Source: Eucalyptus grandis
Lineage: Eukaryota; Streptophyta; Magnoliopsida; Myrtales; Myrtaceae
NCBI RefSeq assembly: GCF_016545825.1
Contig: NC_052619.1
Coordinates: forward strand, 7,579,501 to 7,643,500
DNA length: 64,000 nt
Reading direction: 5' to 3'
Shown: one piece after another, positions 24,304 through 35,909 of the stretch
How positions within the stretch are numbered: the first letter of the stretch is position 1
Layout: each line of letters starts with the position of its first letter
Program-made: the position numbers and the translations under genes
The notes under the pieces: model-generated
What the model was told of the DNA's origin: nothing
The model's database searches: none
The model's input: the letters and a program-made list of their open reading frames with translations, nothing else

Positions 24304-24514
24304 TTTTTTTTTTTTTTTTTTTTTTTTGGTGCTGGAGGAATCGGCTTGCAGCTGACAGCCACGCCGTAAACCCCCAAGTGACATTTAAGCAGGAGGACCC
24401 ACCATCCCTGAGCCACACTTAATACACCTAGCGTCTCCCTTGGGTTTTGAACCCTTCACCTCTGGGCTGAGGATCAGCAGGGCCTTATCCAGTGGAGTCA
24501 CCGCGGCCGGTGGT
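24304..24514 (-). mobile_element. SINE (tRNA-derived), 211 bp, minus strand
   Basis: The insertion is flanked by a perfect 17-bp duplication, CCTAACTTGTGGAAGTT, at 24287-24303 and 24515-24531. On the minus strand it ends in a poly(A) run, seen as T at 24302-24327. Its head begins GGCCGCGGTGACTCC, carries a degenerate A box (TGACTCCACTGG), and has a box-B match GGTTCAAAACC about 50 bases further. A long target duplication plus a 3' poly(A) tail is the signature of LINE-mediated retroposition. It encodes nothing and would be transcribed by RNA polymerase III. Confidence 0.88.
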
Positions 24515-24635
24515 CCTAACTTGTGGAAGTTAATAGCTACATAGTCAAAGAATGACTGCTTCTATCAATGAGCAACCAAGCGCATGGAATCAACTGAACA
24601 TTTCAAAGTTATTGGAGATAGAGAGCTAGAACAAA

Positions 24636-24808
24636 ATGTGAACTCCAGAAATCAATGTAGAAATAATAAGGAGATAGAGTGCAAGTAACCTAGGCATCAA
24701 CATATCTCCAAACGCACCCTTCATGTGAACTCCAGAAATCAATGTAGAATAATAAGGAGATAGGGTGCAAGTAACTTAGGCATAAACATATCTCCAAACA
24801 CACCCTTC
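24636..24808 (+). repeat. Tandem duplication, 87 + 86 bp
   Basis: Two units start at 24636 and 24723, each beginning ATGTGAACTCCAGAAATC and ending CACCCTTC. They differ by a few substitutions and one indel, so the duplication is recent. Confidence 0.9.
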
Positions 24809-25619
24809 ATGTGGTGGGGGAATAGGGCATCCTATTTGACCTCATCAAAATGAACCGTATTGTGTATGGTGGTGGCTCTTGTCCTAACTCGTTTTTTGGC
24901 ATAAGAACATTATAAGTGCTGAAAGTTTCATGCGGTGCTCATTTTAGTGTCAATTTTTTGCCAACTCAATTAAGTGTCAAATTGGGGAAAAAACGATTAC
25001 TTAGAGAAATCCTACCGAAAAAGTTATGTGCATTTTATAATAAGAATTTAATATGAGTTGGCATTTTTTTTAATAAAAAACCAGTCCATGTGGACATCCT
25101 CAATGATGTCGGAGGAGACAACATGGTTGACTTGCCTAAAAAACAACATTGCACGCTTGACTCTGAAAATAGGTATTGGTTGGTCACCGTCACTCAATAC
25201 TTGTGTTTTATCATCTCTCCTTGTCACTGTCACTCGCTCGGTGCCAACTTTGACGCTCTCACTCAATCACTCACCCAAGGTTCGTCATCCTCTTTTACTC
25301 GCTCAACTGTTACGAAATTAGGGCTCATAGGAAAAAATTAGGGCTTGGTTTTTTGTGCAATTATGGGGATGTTGGTGCTAGAGGAGGAGTCACACAAGGG
25401 GACCTCAATTTGTTTAATCACTCCGATGCTAGCTTTGTTGCTTTGTACTCGCCGAGTCATTGTTTAATCAAAGGTGTGATTATAGGGTACTCACGTGAAG
25501 TTATCATCTGGTCTTCATAGTGGTCACAAAAGCTAATTTTTATTTCTTGGGTGCAGTGTCGGTATAGGAGACGATACTGCACCCATCACCTCCTATGTTA
25601 GGGATTTTGTTATTAATAG
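24809..25619. other. Intergenic with short-phrase MITE-like remnants
   Basis: Sequence around 24930-25010 and 25050-25160 contains phrases like those in plant MITEs (for example TTAAGTGTCAAATTGGGG). No ends or target duplications are convincing, and no gene is seen. Confidence 0.4.
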
Positions 25620-27330
25620 CAATTAGTGGAAATACGTTGGTGGAAATGTTAGACACTATCTTTGTCAATATAAATAGGTTGTCATTTATTAATTTTAAGA
25701 GGGATATAGTGCAATAGTTAGGATGCAGAATAGAAAATTTGCATTCTAAGAGCCGAAGGATGCTTTGAGATACTTCCATGATGGTAATGGCATTAGGGAT
25801 ATCTTTTTTCGTTTTTTTGTTTTTTTCCATTATCTTCATGGTGAGGAAGCTCAAGTGAATGTTGAGTGTCACGATGATGATGAAGATCACGAGAACACTC
25901 AAATAGGAGAAGTAAAAGATGATATTGAACCAACTACTCAAGCTAGAAATGGATCTATTTTAGATGAAGGAGAATAGGAGAGGGAGGCAAGGCATATAAC
26001 TTGTGTATTAGAGAAAGTTCAATAAAGGGTTACATGTCCCAAAGTCTCTACCGAAGACACAGGTGATGAAGAAATGACTGGATTAAATTGGGAAGTTGCT
26101 CTATCTAGTAAGTTAGATGATGAAACTCTGCAAATATGAATTGCTCAAGTGATGACGACGAGGAACTTGCACAGTTAAGGCAAAAGTAGAGAGAATTTTA
26201 GAAAAATAAAGTTGTAACACTTGGAGAATCACATAGATCTCAACTGGTGGGTTGATAAAAATGACACTAAATATGAAGAAAGTAGCATTGACAATGAGAC
26301 TAAGAGTTCAAAGAATGAGAATCAAGATAATGATAAACTTGTGGGTAAAATGAAATGTAAGTGTTCTTATGATTCAGCTGTTGCACGTCCTGTTTTGTGT
26401 GTAAGTAAGGGCACAATAAGGGAGGTCGAAAATTGAAGAAACAATAATAGACATTTGTAAGGCCTGATGTAAGGCTTAGTACAAAGTTGATTAAAGGCCC
26501 AATTAAAGGTTTATTTGAAAGACCAGCTAAAGGGCTTGCTGTAGGTGCAAGGCCAACCCTTGAGTCGACTATTACATAGACGGAGAGAAAATATCTAATA
26601 AGTTGTACAATTTGTATTTTTGTTGTTTTATGTCGATATGTTGGCAAAATTAAGTTCATTATGTCTTTCTCATGTGATAAGAAGACCATTTAAATAGGTT
26701 TTTGAAAAGTGAGGCACCATAGTGAATAAGATAGGCTTTTAGTAAAAGGATAAGGTAATATAGTCATGGCTTATTTACAGACTTCGCTATTAAAATGACA
26801 ATTTTGAATATAAGTTTTATAATTGTTGTTCATTTAATTTATAGTATTTGATTGTTGACAATATGTGTATGTTTTTATAGTTTGAGAACAGTTTGAAGAT
26901 GTTAATCTTTTAAGGTGGCCCTAGTCAAGGGTCGTGGGCTACACCCATAAAAAGAACCCAACAACAAGCCCAAAGAAACTCAACCAAAAGTTGCACAAAA
27001 ACAGACAACACAAGTGTTAGGTTCAAACACAAGAGAGGTGGCTCCAAAGAAGGTGATATCGGGTGTAGTCCAAAATAGCTACCAACAAAAAACTCTATAC
27101 TTCTTTCATCTAAACCAATTGATGCTGGCACCAATAATGATACTAGCATTATTACCATAAAATCAATATCATTTATGGAAAGTTTCCATCAAATGACATT
27201 ATGCTCTCCTATAAGGAGAATGGCTGCCATTAAGAAGAAGATACTTGGGACGAGAAAGTTAATTCAAGTACCTATAGGTGTAGCTCTAATTAGAAAGAGT
27301 GCAAGGATTATGAACTAAATCAAAAATCCA
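25620..27330 (+). pseudogene. Possible decayed Mutator-like (MULE) transposon segment
   Basis: Conceptual plus-strand fragments resemble the N-terminal region of plant MULE proteins: a YVGGNV-type motif near 25630, then an ALRYFHDG-type block followed by an acidic stretch (25765-25977). At 26930-27330 a Lys/Gln/Thr-rich segment recalls MULE C-terminal tails. Stops and shifts are frequent, no transposase catalytic core was identified, and no terminal inverted repeats were found. This is a weak assignment. Confidence 0.25.
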
Positions 27331-27390
27331 TCAAAAGGAAAATGAACTATAGGGTTGTGTTGATTGATGAGAAAGTGCTAGATCTAGTGT

Positions 27391-27412
27391 TTTTTTTTTT
27401 TTTTTTTTTTGG
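27391..27412 (+). repeat. Poly(T) run followed by G-rich run
   Basis: About 22 T residues, then a G-rich stretch to about 27427. It could be a retroposed 3' end on the minus strand, but I see no flanking duplication. Confidence 0.7.
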
Positions 27413-27719
27413 GGGGAGGGGGATGGGGGTTTGATTGATGGATGTTTATATTGATTGTTAGAGTTGCTACAAATGATTTTGTTTGGGTTGGTTTTGAGAT
27501 GTTTGGTGAGAGGAGAAGTTGCCTGATGGGAGGTTAATATCGATTGTTGGAGTTATTGCAATAGCTTTATATGTTTGGTTTTGAGATGTTTTATCATATT
27601 TAGATTAACTAATGAATATTCAGATAAATAATGTTTTTTGTCTATGCTTTTGCCTTTTCCTATTTTTGTTTTACTTTTATGGTTGTTATTTTTTGTGTAA
27701 ATTGTGTTTAGTCTTGTGC

Positions 27720-27970
27720 TATTAATGCAAGCAGTATTACCTTGATGCAGTTTTGTGCTTATGCCAGCACTTATTTTGCAGCTGATATAAGCATAAGACT
27801 ACACTTGCTTGTATTGGTTTACGCTTACATCATCAACTTACTACAATTTTGTGCTTGCACTTGCACTAATTTTTGTAGCTAATTTAAGCACAATACTGTA
27901 TCAGTATTCGCTTGTGCTAACCTTAGCAACCTTGTGTGATTTTGTGATTGCACTAGTACTTATTTTCATT
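27720..27970 (+). repeat. Degenerate repeats with TTTTGTGCTTNTGC motif
   Basis: Three diverged units of about 75-100 bases share phrases such as TTTTGTGCTT, GCACTTATTTT and AGCTGATATAAGCA. Origin unknown. Confidence 0.5.
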
Positions 27971-27984
27971 GGGGGCTAACAAAA

Positions 27985-28300
27985 CAACATATGGGGGTGA
28001 ATAGGTTGTTTTAAAAACTTTGACAATCTTTCATGGAAAATAACTGATGCTAAGATCTGATCAAGATGATGTTTCAAATCTCCTGAGCATAATATGTACT
28101 CGTGGAAGTAATAAAAAAAAATAGTAGCATATAACGATATATAGTGATTTGTTTTTGTCCCCAAGCCTACATTCACTCTTTAGAGTAATAACCACAAATT
28201 GGGCCAAATTGCATTAGTAATCTACCTAAAAAGTTACAATCGACAAGACTGATCCCATCCCTTGATAGATCACACTATTAGGATTCAACTACTACTTTTA
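27985..28300 (-). mobile_element. Decayed copia LTR fragment
   Basis: GGGGGTGAATAGGTTG followed about 140 bases later by ATATAGTGATTTG and AGCCTACATTCACTC parallels the LTR of the copia copies here (GGGGGGTGAATAGGT and TATAGTGGTTCGGC... AGCCTACGTCCACTC at 56834-56980). Same order and similar spacing support a related, much older LTR on the minus strand. Confidence 0.45.
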
Positions 28301-29865
28301 CTCTTGTACATTTGACTTTTAGCACAATTATCATATAGCATGAATATAGTACTTATAAAGATAATTGAAGGAGAGCATTTTGCTTAAAACACAATGTGTA
28401 GCAAGTTTTAGACTTTAACACGTGTCTCTCTCAAACATTTAACTTTTGAGATTTTCTCATTCTTAACCATCTTCAATCTATTCATTGGAGGTAGATTGGA
28501 AAAGTAAAAAGCCATTGGAATTACTATTAATGTTACTGTCCAAAAATAGAACTACCCATATAGTCATTTTTCTCAATATATGCAGGCTACCTAAAAATAG
28601 CATTTGCATTGTCTAGTCACGTCGGCATGCAAAAGATGCCGTTTTGCACTTATTTCATCGGAGAATCGCCACATCAGCATTTTGGCAGGATTGATACTTA
28701 AGTGATTTATTTTGTTCCGATTTTGACACTTAAGTGTCACTTTTCTAACTTTTGGCACTTAAGTGTCCATCCATGTCAAGTTTTGGCATTTTGGCTGTAC
28801 TTCTCCTAAGATTTTAGCTAGTTTTGGCAAGGAGTTTATGAAGATTGCATTTTTTCTCAATAAGTCTATCCAAAATTTTTGGATTAACATCAGTTTTTTG
28901 AGTGGTTTGTGGAGGTCATGGAGAACTCTCTAAGTTGCCTCGTCTTCAACCCTTTAAGTTTCGGAAGAGTGTACTTCATGGAGTGTGTATGCTAAATCAA
29001 GCAAGCTTTTGGTCAATCCTTGCCCACACGAAAAGGCTGTCAATTGAGCTGTTTCACCAACTCTCTATTAGATTTTCAAATTTGTATCGTTGCTGAATTG
29101 GCTAGTTTAAATGAAATTTTCATTCTCTCTTCTTAAATTATCCATGGCTAGTTATTTTCTATTTGCACATAAAGTGGTCTTCCATCTCACCCAAAGATTG
29201 GGCTAATAGGGTAGTTGAGTAGGATACAATGGGGCTACACAATTACTTACTCAGTAACTTTGAATTATGGCCAAATTGTGGACTAACTTTTGTCAATTGG
29301 TTTAAGTGCCTTAATCCATCAATTGTGTTGGAGTTTTTGATCAATTGAAAAGTCTACGTATATTATTTTAAGCCCATTACCGAAATTTGCAATTTTCTTC
29401 ACTTAATTTTGCAAGAAAATCCATCAAAGTAGGCCATTTTCTTATTAGAGAATGCCTATTATGATTTCATTTAGTCCTTTTGGCTTGATTTGATCAACCT
29501 AACCTAGCCCCCATTCGGTTTCAAACTAATTGGGGGTCAAATGATAAAAATGATGATTTAAGAGCTTAGGCAAATTTCGTTACATTTGCAAATTGATCCC
29601 GCATTTGAAGATTGCATTTTGGCCTCAACTCGCTGTTACAATTGAAATTCAACCCCCCAAGGGCTTGGCTAGTCACACTGAAATCCTTGGTCCCAATTGT
29701 CTTTTTGTGGAAAGTAGGTTTAAGAAAACTAATTCCAATTAAAAGTTTCTTGCGACTTGCCTTTCGAGGACTGTCTTTGGGGGAGTAGATTTATAGATAC
29801 TTGTAAAGCGTGAGCTTTTCAAAGTCCGTACCAACATTGGTTCTCCTAATCTATATGTTCAAAAG
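28301..29865. other. Intergenic, no gene recognised
   Basis: AT-rich sequence. At 28600-28800 the phrase ACTTAAGTGTC is repeated, probably a MITE fragment. No protein motif is evident. Confidence 0.4.
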
Positions 29866-30025
29866 GAGTCACCGTTAGCCATTGTTGAGGGTTGGCTAAA
29901 AACCCTAATCAACACAAGGAAGTGTCATCTTAATGCATGCACAACCAAAGATTTCAAAATTGAAGACTTGATTACCTTAACTATTTAACTAGAGCTCTTT
30001 CAGTAACTAAAATTGATTATTTGCT
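29866..30025 (-). mobile_element. Relic of a TR-GAG/Tat-type LTR terminal block
   Basis: Order and wording match 9970-10125 of the TR-GAG LTR: AGGAGTCACCGTTAGCC, GGGTTGGCTAAAAACCC, TGCACAACCA, GACTTGATTAC and the CTAGAGCTCTTTCAGTA end. The relic is diverged and truncated. Confidence 0.5.
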
Positions 30026-30208
30026 AACTAAATTATGAGAGCAGCCCATTGAAGATTTTAAGATTCATCCTAACCATTCCAAGAAAATAACAATTGATAT
30101 ATTCAAATTGCATATGTAGCACTTGTCCAATCTGTCAAGCGTACTAAAAGAAGCCTGGGGAAGCTGCTCTCATCTCTTGGGAATTTTTTTCTCGATGGAT
30201 CTCAAAAG

Positions 30209-31113
30209 TGTTGGAGAAATCTTTCTGAAATATTTTGAAGCTGATAAAACGTTTCTATTAGTTTAGTCTGAAGTTTTGCAAACTCTACTATTAAAGTCCG
30301 ATGACCTCCGGAGTACCAAACTCAAGACTCAAAGTCTATTCTCATTGACAGTTTCTAATCTGTTGAAGAAAGGCTATCCAGATCTACTTCATTAAGGATA
30401 TGGCATTATCGACTGGAGAAGATCTCTTGGCTGGAAATGACATAACGGATTCCTTTATTCAAATCAAGAATGATTAAAGATCCGATGATTGGCGAAGTAT
30501 TATTGGAAGGTTCTACTTATGGAAACCAAGATCCTAATTGTATGGGCGAGCAGGATTGATGGGCTATCGACATGTTCCTTTAATAGCTCGAATAATCTTC
30601 CTAATTGATTCTGTCCAACGAGAGGATTGGAAGAATTCCTTTGGTAAGTGCCAACGGGTATGATGGCACAAAGGAGTATAAAAGGAAGACGTTCCAGGTG
30701 TTTGAAGAGTGTACCATAGAAGAATTCCAAAGTCTGAAGCTCTTTGATTCTTAGTCAATTCATTTGCTGAGGAAAATCTTGTACACAAAAGGGAGTCTAT
30801 ATTTTGAGATACTTTGAGAAAGTGTGATAAATCATCTACACTGTGAATCAAGGGAAAGCATTGCTGTAACATCTCTTTTGTTCATAGTGAAATCCAGCCG
30901 GTGGGCTGTCAGTGCAGAAGAGTGGACGTAGGCTTGAAATAAGCCGAACCACTATAAACCTTGTGTTCAATTTTCTCTTCCCTACTCTCTGCTTTACTTT
31001 GTTAACCAAAGGAGAGCTTCCTTTCTATTGTTTGCCTAATATTGCTTTCATATCTCGAGAAATTATTTAAACACCTATTCACCCCCCTCTAGGTGCTATT
31101 ACTAGCCATATCA
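30209..31113 (+). repeat. 5' LTR of copia copy 1
   Basis: Runs from TGTTGGAGAAATC to CTAGCCATATCA and is collinear, without net length change, with 38832-39736. Its end carries the plant copia phrase ATTCACCCCCCTCTAGG. Confidence 0.92.
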
Positions 31114-31115
31114 AT

Positions 31116-31130
31116 TGGTATCAGAGCTTG
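31116..31130 (+). other. Primer-binding site of copia copy 1
   Basis: TGGTATCAGAGCTTG starts two bases after the LTR end. TGGTATCAGAGC is the standard plant copia site complementary to the 3' end of initiator methionine tRNA. Confidence 0.93.
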
Positions 31131-31184
31131 TGTACTCACATTGTTTGAAGTGTTTTACTTCAGAGTTAAAGATCCATAGCTAGT

Positions 31185-32885
31185 ATGCTAGCTCCAGGGC
31201 TGGTGGAAGGGCAAAACAATACCAGACCACCTTACTTTGATGGAAATGATTACAATATTTGGAAAAACAAGATGAAAGCGTTCCTACAATCAAATGATCC
31301 TCTGGAATGGGACGTTGTAGAAAAATGAATCATTCCTAAAGCTGCATCTGTCTTAGAGAGAGGAAAAGAAACTGTTGAGTCAAGTGAAATGACTCAGGAA
31401 GAGATAATCAAGAGACAAGCTCTTGATGCAAAAGCAATTTATTCTTTATATTGTGCTTTGTCACCTACTGAATATAACATAATATCTTCGTGTGTTACAG
31501 CAAAAGAAGTCTGGGATAGATTACATATCACTTATGAAGGAACTGATCGAGTGAAAGAGACCAGAATCAACATTTTCCTCAGTCAATATGAAGCCTTCAA
31601 AATGAAATCAGGAGAATCTATAACTAACATGTTTAGTCGTTTTACAAAAATCGTGAATGGTCTTCAAAATCAAGGTCAACCAATTTCTGATCCCATGAAG
31701 GTAAACAAGTTACTGCGTGGACTCTCCAAGGATTGGAATCACATAAAGACCTCAATAAGAGAGACACAAAGAATCATGCCACTATCTGTCGATGAGTTGG
31801 TTGGAACTCTTCAGTCTTATGAAGTGGAACAAATCAATGAAGACGAAGATCCTAAAGGTAAGAAATCCATTGCATTAAAATCCAATGATGATTCTGATGT
31901 CACATATTATGAAGACGACATGGATGATGAGGAGCTTGCTCTCATGATAAGAAGATTCGGGAAGTTGAACAGAAACTGAAGAAGATTCAATCCAAAGAAA
32001 CAAAGTTTTCAAAAGTAACAAACCAAGTCTGTTGATGATGATGAATCAAACAAAGATGTAGTCTGCTTTGAATGTAAGAAAAAGGGACACATCATACCCA
32101 AATGTCCTCTTCTGAAAAAGAAGAAAGGAAAAGCTAAAAAGTATCGAAAGGCTCTTAAAGCAGAAACCTGGAGTGATACAGAGTGTGAAGAAAGTGATGA
32201 TGATTATACCAATATATGTCTAATGGCACAATCCGATTCAGATTCAAACTCCAAGCCAGACTCAGATTCAGACAGTGAATTTGAGATAAGTAATTTTAAA
32301 ATCCCTGTTAAAGTTTCCAAATACATTGATGAGATGTGTTTTAGTTTTAAGACTTCTCTTAAAAGGATTTCCGAACTTAAAAAGGAAAACTCTGCACTAA
32401 AACAACAAGGAAATATTTTGAAAGAACAGTTGAAACATTTAGACACGAATGTTTCTACTCTTAAAGAAAGTGAAGATAATCTCTTGAAAGAAAATGCATT
32501 TTTAAAAAATGACTTATCAAATATTTCAAAAAGATTCTCAATAGGATCCGAGAAACTTGAAAAAATTCTTTCAGCACAAAGACCTTATTTCAATAAATCT
32601 GGTTTAGGAATGATAGCAGAAATAATTCCTTTAATTGATTTTCCTAAAGTGAAGGAAAGAATTAAGCAGAGACCTTCAAAGACATTTTACAAAAATCATT
32701 TTCAAAAAGTATTTGTAAAACCAGTGGGTCAAAATGCTCTCAGATGTTCAAAATGTAATAGTGCATATCATTTTGAAAAAGAGTGTCCTATGTTTTGGAA
32801 ACCTATTAAGAAAATATGGGCAAAAACCGCATATCATACTAACACCAATGGACCCAAGAAAATATGGGTACCAAATAAAGCTTAA
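31185..32885 (+). pseudogene. Copia gag with two CCHC zinc knuckles, three stops
   Basis: Gag packages element RNA into cytoplasmic particles. The frame opens at ATG 31185; the UBN2/DUF4219-type core (PPYFDGNDYNIWKNKM, then EVWDRLHITYEGTDRVKE) is clear. TGA at 31326-31328 and 31977-31979 and a TAA near 32016 interrupt an otherwise continuous frame. A CX2CX4HX4C knuckle (CFECKKKGHIIPKC) starts at 32064; a Ser/Asp-rich stretch and a predicted coiled coil follow, and a second knuckle (CSKCNSAYHFEKEC) starts at 32745. The frame ends at TAA 32883-32885. The long C-terminal extension is typical of Sirevirus gag. Confidence 0.85.
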
Positions 32886-32895
32886 GTCTTTTTAA

Positions 32896-34211
32896 ATGCA
32901 GATCACTATCAAGAAAAAGGTAAAATGGTATCTGGATAGTGGATGCTCAAGACATATGACAGGAGACTCAAATTGCTTCATTAAGCTCGTTCAAGTAAAT
33001 GGTGGAAAAGTCTCATTTGGAGGAAACAGCAAAGGAAGAATTGTGGGATTTGGAACTGTAAAGATTGGAAAGCTCACAATAAGCAATGTTTCCCTAGTTG
33101 AAGGACTCAACTACAATCTGCTCAGTATTAGTCAGTTGTGTGACACTGGTTTTAAAATCAATTTTCAAGAGGGAATATGTTCAGGAACCAGTAAAGACTC
33201 TACTCAGTCATTCATGGGTGGAAGACATGGAAATATCTACCTCTTGGATGTGGAACCAGATGAATCGCAATGTCTAATCTCAATTCAAGATGAAGCGAGC
33301 TTATGGCACAGAAAGCTTGGGCATATTAATATGAAGCAGATAGCCAAAATTTCAGCAAAGAAGCTTGTTCGAGGTCTACCCAAATTATCATACCAAAAGT
33401 CTGATCTATGCACACCATGCGTATTGGGAAAGTAGGTAAGAAATTTCTTTAAACCAATAAATCAAGTTTCCACTAATCGTGTACTGCAGCTTCTGCATAT
33501 GGATCTTTTTGGACCAACCAGAACTCAGAGCATTGGAGGTAAGAAATATTGCCTAGTAATTGTGGATGATTACTCATGATTTACTTGGGTATATTTCCTG
33601 ACAAATAAGTCTGAAAAAGGATATGTTATCTCGAGTATAAGAACAGACCATGGAGGTGAATTTGAAAATCAAGATTTTATAAAATTCTGTGATGAATCTG
33701 GTTTTCAGCATGTGTTCTCTTCTCCACATACTCTAGAGCAAAATGGAGTTGTGGAAAGAAAGAATAGATCACTTCAAGAAATGGCTAGAACTCTTTTAAT
33801 TGAAAGTAACATCTCTTTACGATTTTGGGTTGAAGCAGTTTCAACAGCATGTTACATTATCAATAGAGTTTTTCTAAGGCCTATTCTTGAAAAAAAAAAC
33901 CCTATGAGTTATTCAAAGGAAAGAAGCCTATTGTTTCATATTTTCATGTGTTTGGATGCAAATGCTTTATATTGAAAAATGCAAATGATAGAGTTGATAA
34001 ATTTGAAGAAAAATCAGACGAAGGCATCTTCCTTGGATATTCTACCTCAAGCAAAGCCTACAGAGTCTATAACAAGAAGAGTCAATCTATGGAGGAATCA
34101 ATGAATGTCAAATTCAAGGATTCTATGCAAAAAGAATCTGCTCAGACTCATCTTGAAGAATCTGAACTTGCTCCAGACTTTACAAAGTCTAAATCTCAAG
34201 AAGCAACTTAG
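32896..34211 (+). pseudogene. Copia protease, GAG-pre-integrase and integrase
   Basis: The protease cleaves the polyprotein; integrase inserts the cDNA. The protease active-site motif WYLDSGCSRHMTGD is intact near 32930. The GAG-pre-integrase region ends with LWHRKLGHINMKQ and the zinc-binding cysteines of LCTPCVLGK. TAG at 33433-33435 and TGA at 33578-33580 interrupt. Integrase keeps aspartates (HMDLFGP and RTDHGGEF) and glutamate (GVVERKNR). Compared with copy 2, about 45 bases are missing near 33610, removing a helix-coding stretch. A further frame change lies near 33890-33950, where a run of A residues precedes CCTATGAG. Confidence 0.85.
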
Positions 34212-34232
34212 ACTCTGAAAGTCCAGCAACAA

Positions 34233-35909
34233 ATGGTTATTGAAGATTCAAATGAAGGAAGTGATCATCAACCTGAAAAATCAACCAGTAACTGGAAGCA
34301 TAAGTCCAGTCATCCCAAAGACCTCATTATTGGCGACATTAATAAAGGAATTCGCACAAGATCCAAAAGGCGCGAAGAGTCTAATGCTGTGGCTCTTATT
34401 TCTGAAATAGAACCAAAAAGCATAGACGAAACTTTATTTGATGAAAGTTGGATTGAAGCTATGCAAGAAGAACTCAAACAATTCAGTATTAATGATGTCT
34501 GGGAGTTAACTCCTAAACCAAAAGGTAAATCTATTATCGGAGCTAAATGGGTTTTCAGGAACAAGATGAACGAAAAAGGTAAAGTCGTAAGAAACAAAGC
34601 AAGACTCGTGGCCAAGGGATATACGCAAGAAGAAGGGATAGACTATGACGAAACTTACGCACCAATAGCAAGGTTAGAAGCAATTCGATTATTACTTGCT
34701 TTTGCTTGTTATAAGAATTTCAGGTTATTCCAAATGGACGTCAAAAGTGCTTTCCTAAATGGATTTATCCATGAGGAAGTCTATGTGGAACAACCACCTG
34801 GGTTTGAAGACCCAAGGAAGACAGACTGAGTATTCAGACTGAAAAAGGCCTTGTATGGATTAAAGCAAGCACCCCGAGCTTGGTACGACAGGCTGAGTAA
34901 GTTTTTAATTCAAAATGGCTTTGAAAAAGGTAAAGTAGACACTACTCGTTTTTATCAAAAGAGAAAGCAAAAGTTTTTTGCTTGTTCAAATATATGTTGA
35001 TGATATCATTTTTGGATCATCTAATGAAAGTTTGTGCAAGAAATTCTCTAAGTCTATGCAGGATGAATTTGAAATGAGCATGATGGGTGAAACAATTGAA
35101 GGAAGGGACTTTTATTCATCAAGAAAAATATGCTAATGATCTTGTCAAAAAGTTTGGACTGGAAAACTGCAAAAAGACTGATATACCAATGTCAAGTTCC
35201 TTGAAGATAGACAAAGATGAAGGAGGAAAGAAAGTTGACCAGAAGCTATACAGGAGTATCATCGGTTCATTTCTTTATCTTACTGCTTCTAGACCTGACA
35301 TTTTGTTTAGTGTTTGCATTTGTGCCAGATTTCAAGCAGACCCTAAAGAATCTCATCTAAGTGTTGCAAAGCGTATTATCAAATACATTGCTTCAACTTC
35401 AAGCATCAGCCTTTGGTATCCTAAAAAGGGAGACTTTACTCTTCTTGGATATTCAGACGCAGATCTAGCTAGTTGTAGAGTTGATAAAAAGAGCACCTCG
35501 GGTACCTGTTAGCAGGACAGTGTCTTGGTTTTCAAGGAAGCAAAATACAGTAGCTCTTTCTACAACAGAAGAAAAGTATGTAGCTCTTGGAAGTTGTTGT
35601 TCACAAATTCTGTGGATAAAACAACAGTTAAGAGACTTTGGAATTGAAGATTCATGCACGGAGATTAACTGTGACAACACCAGTGCAATCAATCTTACCA
35701 AAAATCCAATTCTTCACTCAAGAGAAAAGCATATAGAGATTCGACATCACTTCATTAGAGATCATGTTCAAAATGGAGAAGTTTCGATTCAGTTTGTTGA
35801 CTCAAAGAACCAACTGGCGGATATATTTACGAAGCCTTTGGAGAAAAATCAATTTGAAATCATCCGTTCCAAACTCAACATCTTGAAACTTGAAGAAGTT
35901 AAAGTCTAG
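34233..35909 (+). pseudogene. Copia reverse transcriptase and RNase H
   Basis: RT copies element RNA into DNA and RNase H removes the template. The RT entry motif [37 protein letters not shown] and [10 protein letters not shown] are intact (34550-34770). TGA at 34827-34829 replaces a serine codon (TCA in copy 2), and a shift follows near 34945. The catalytic YVDD lies at 34993-35004 in another frame. About 28 bases coding for FFLGLQ are missing at about 35085, and roughly a dozen near 35510. RNase H continues with ADLASCRVDKKSTSG and ends normally at 35909 after the IFTKPLEKNQF motif. Clearly inactive. Confidence 0.88.

Noticed and set aside
24430..24514. tRNA-like box A/box B region
   Set aside because: No cloverleaf can be drawn and the segment ends in poly(A) with target duplications, so it is a SINE head, not a tRNA gene.
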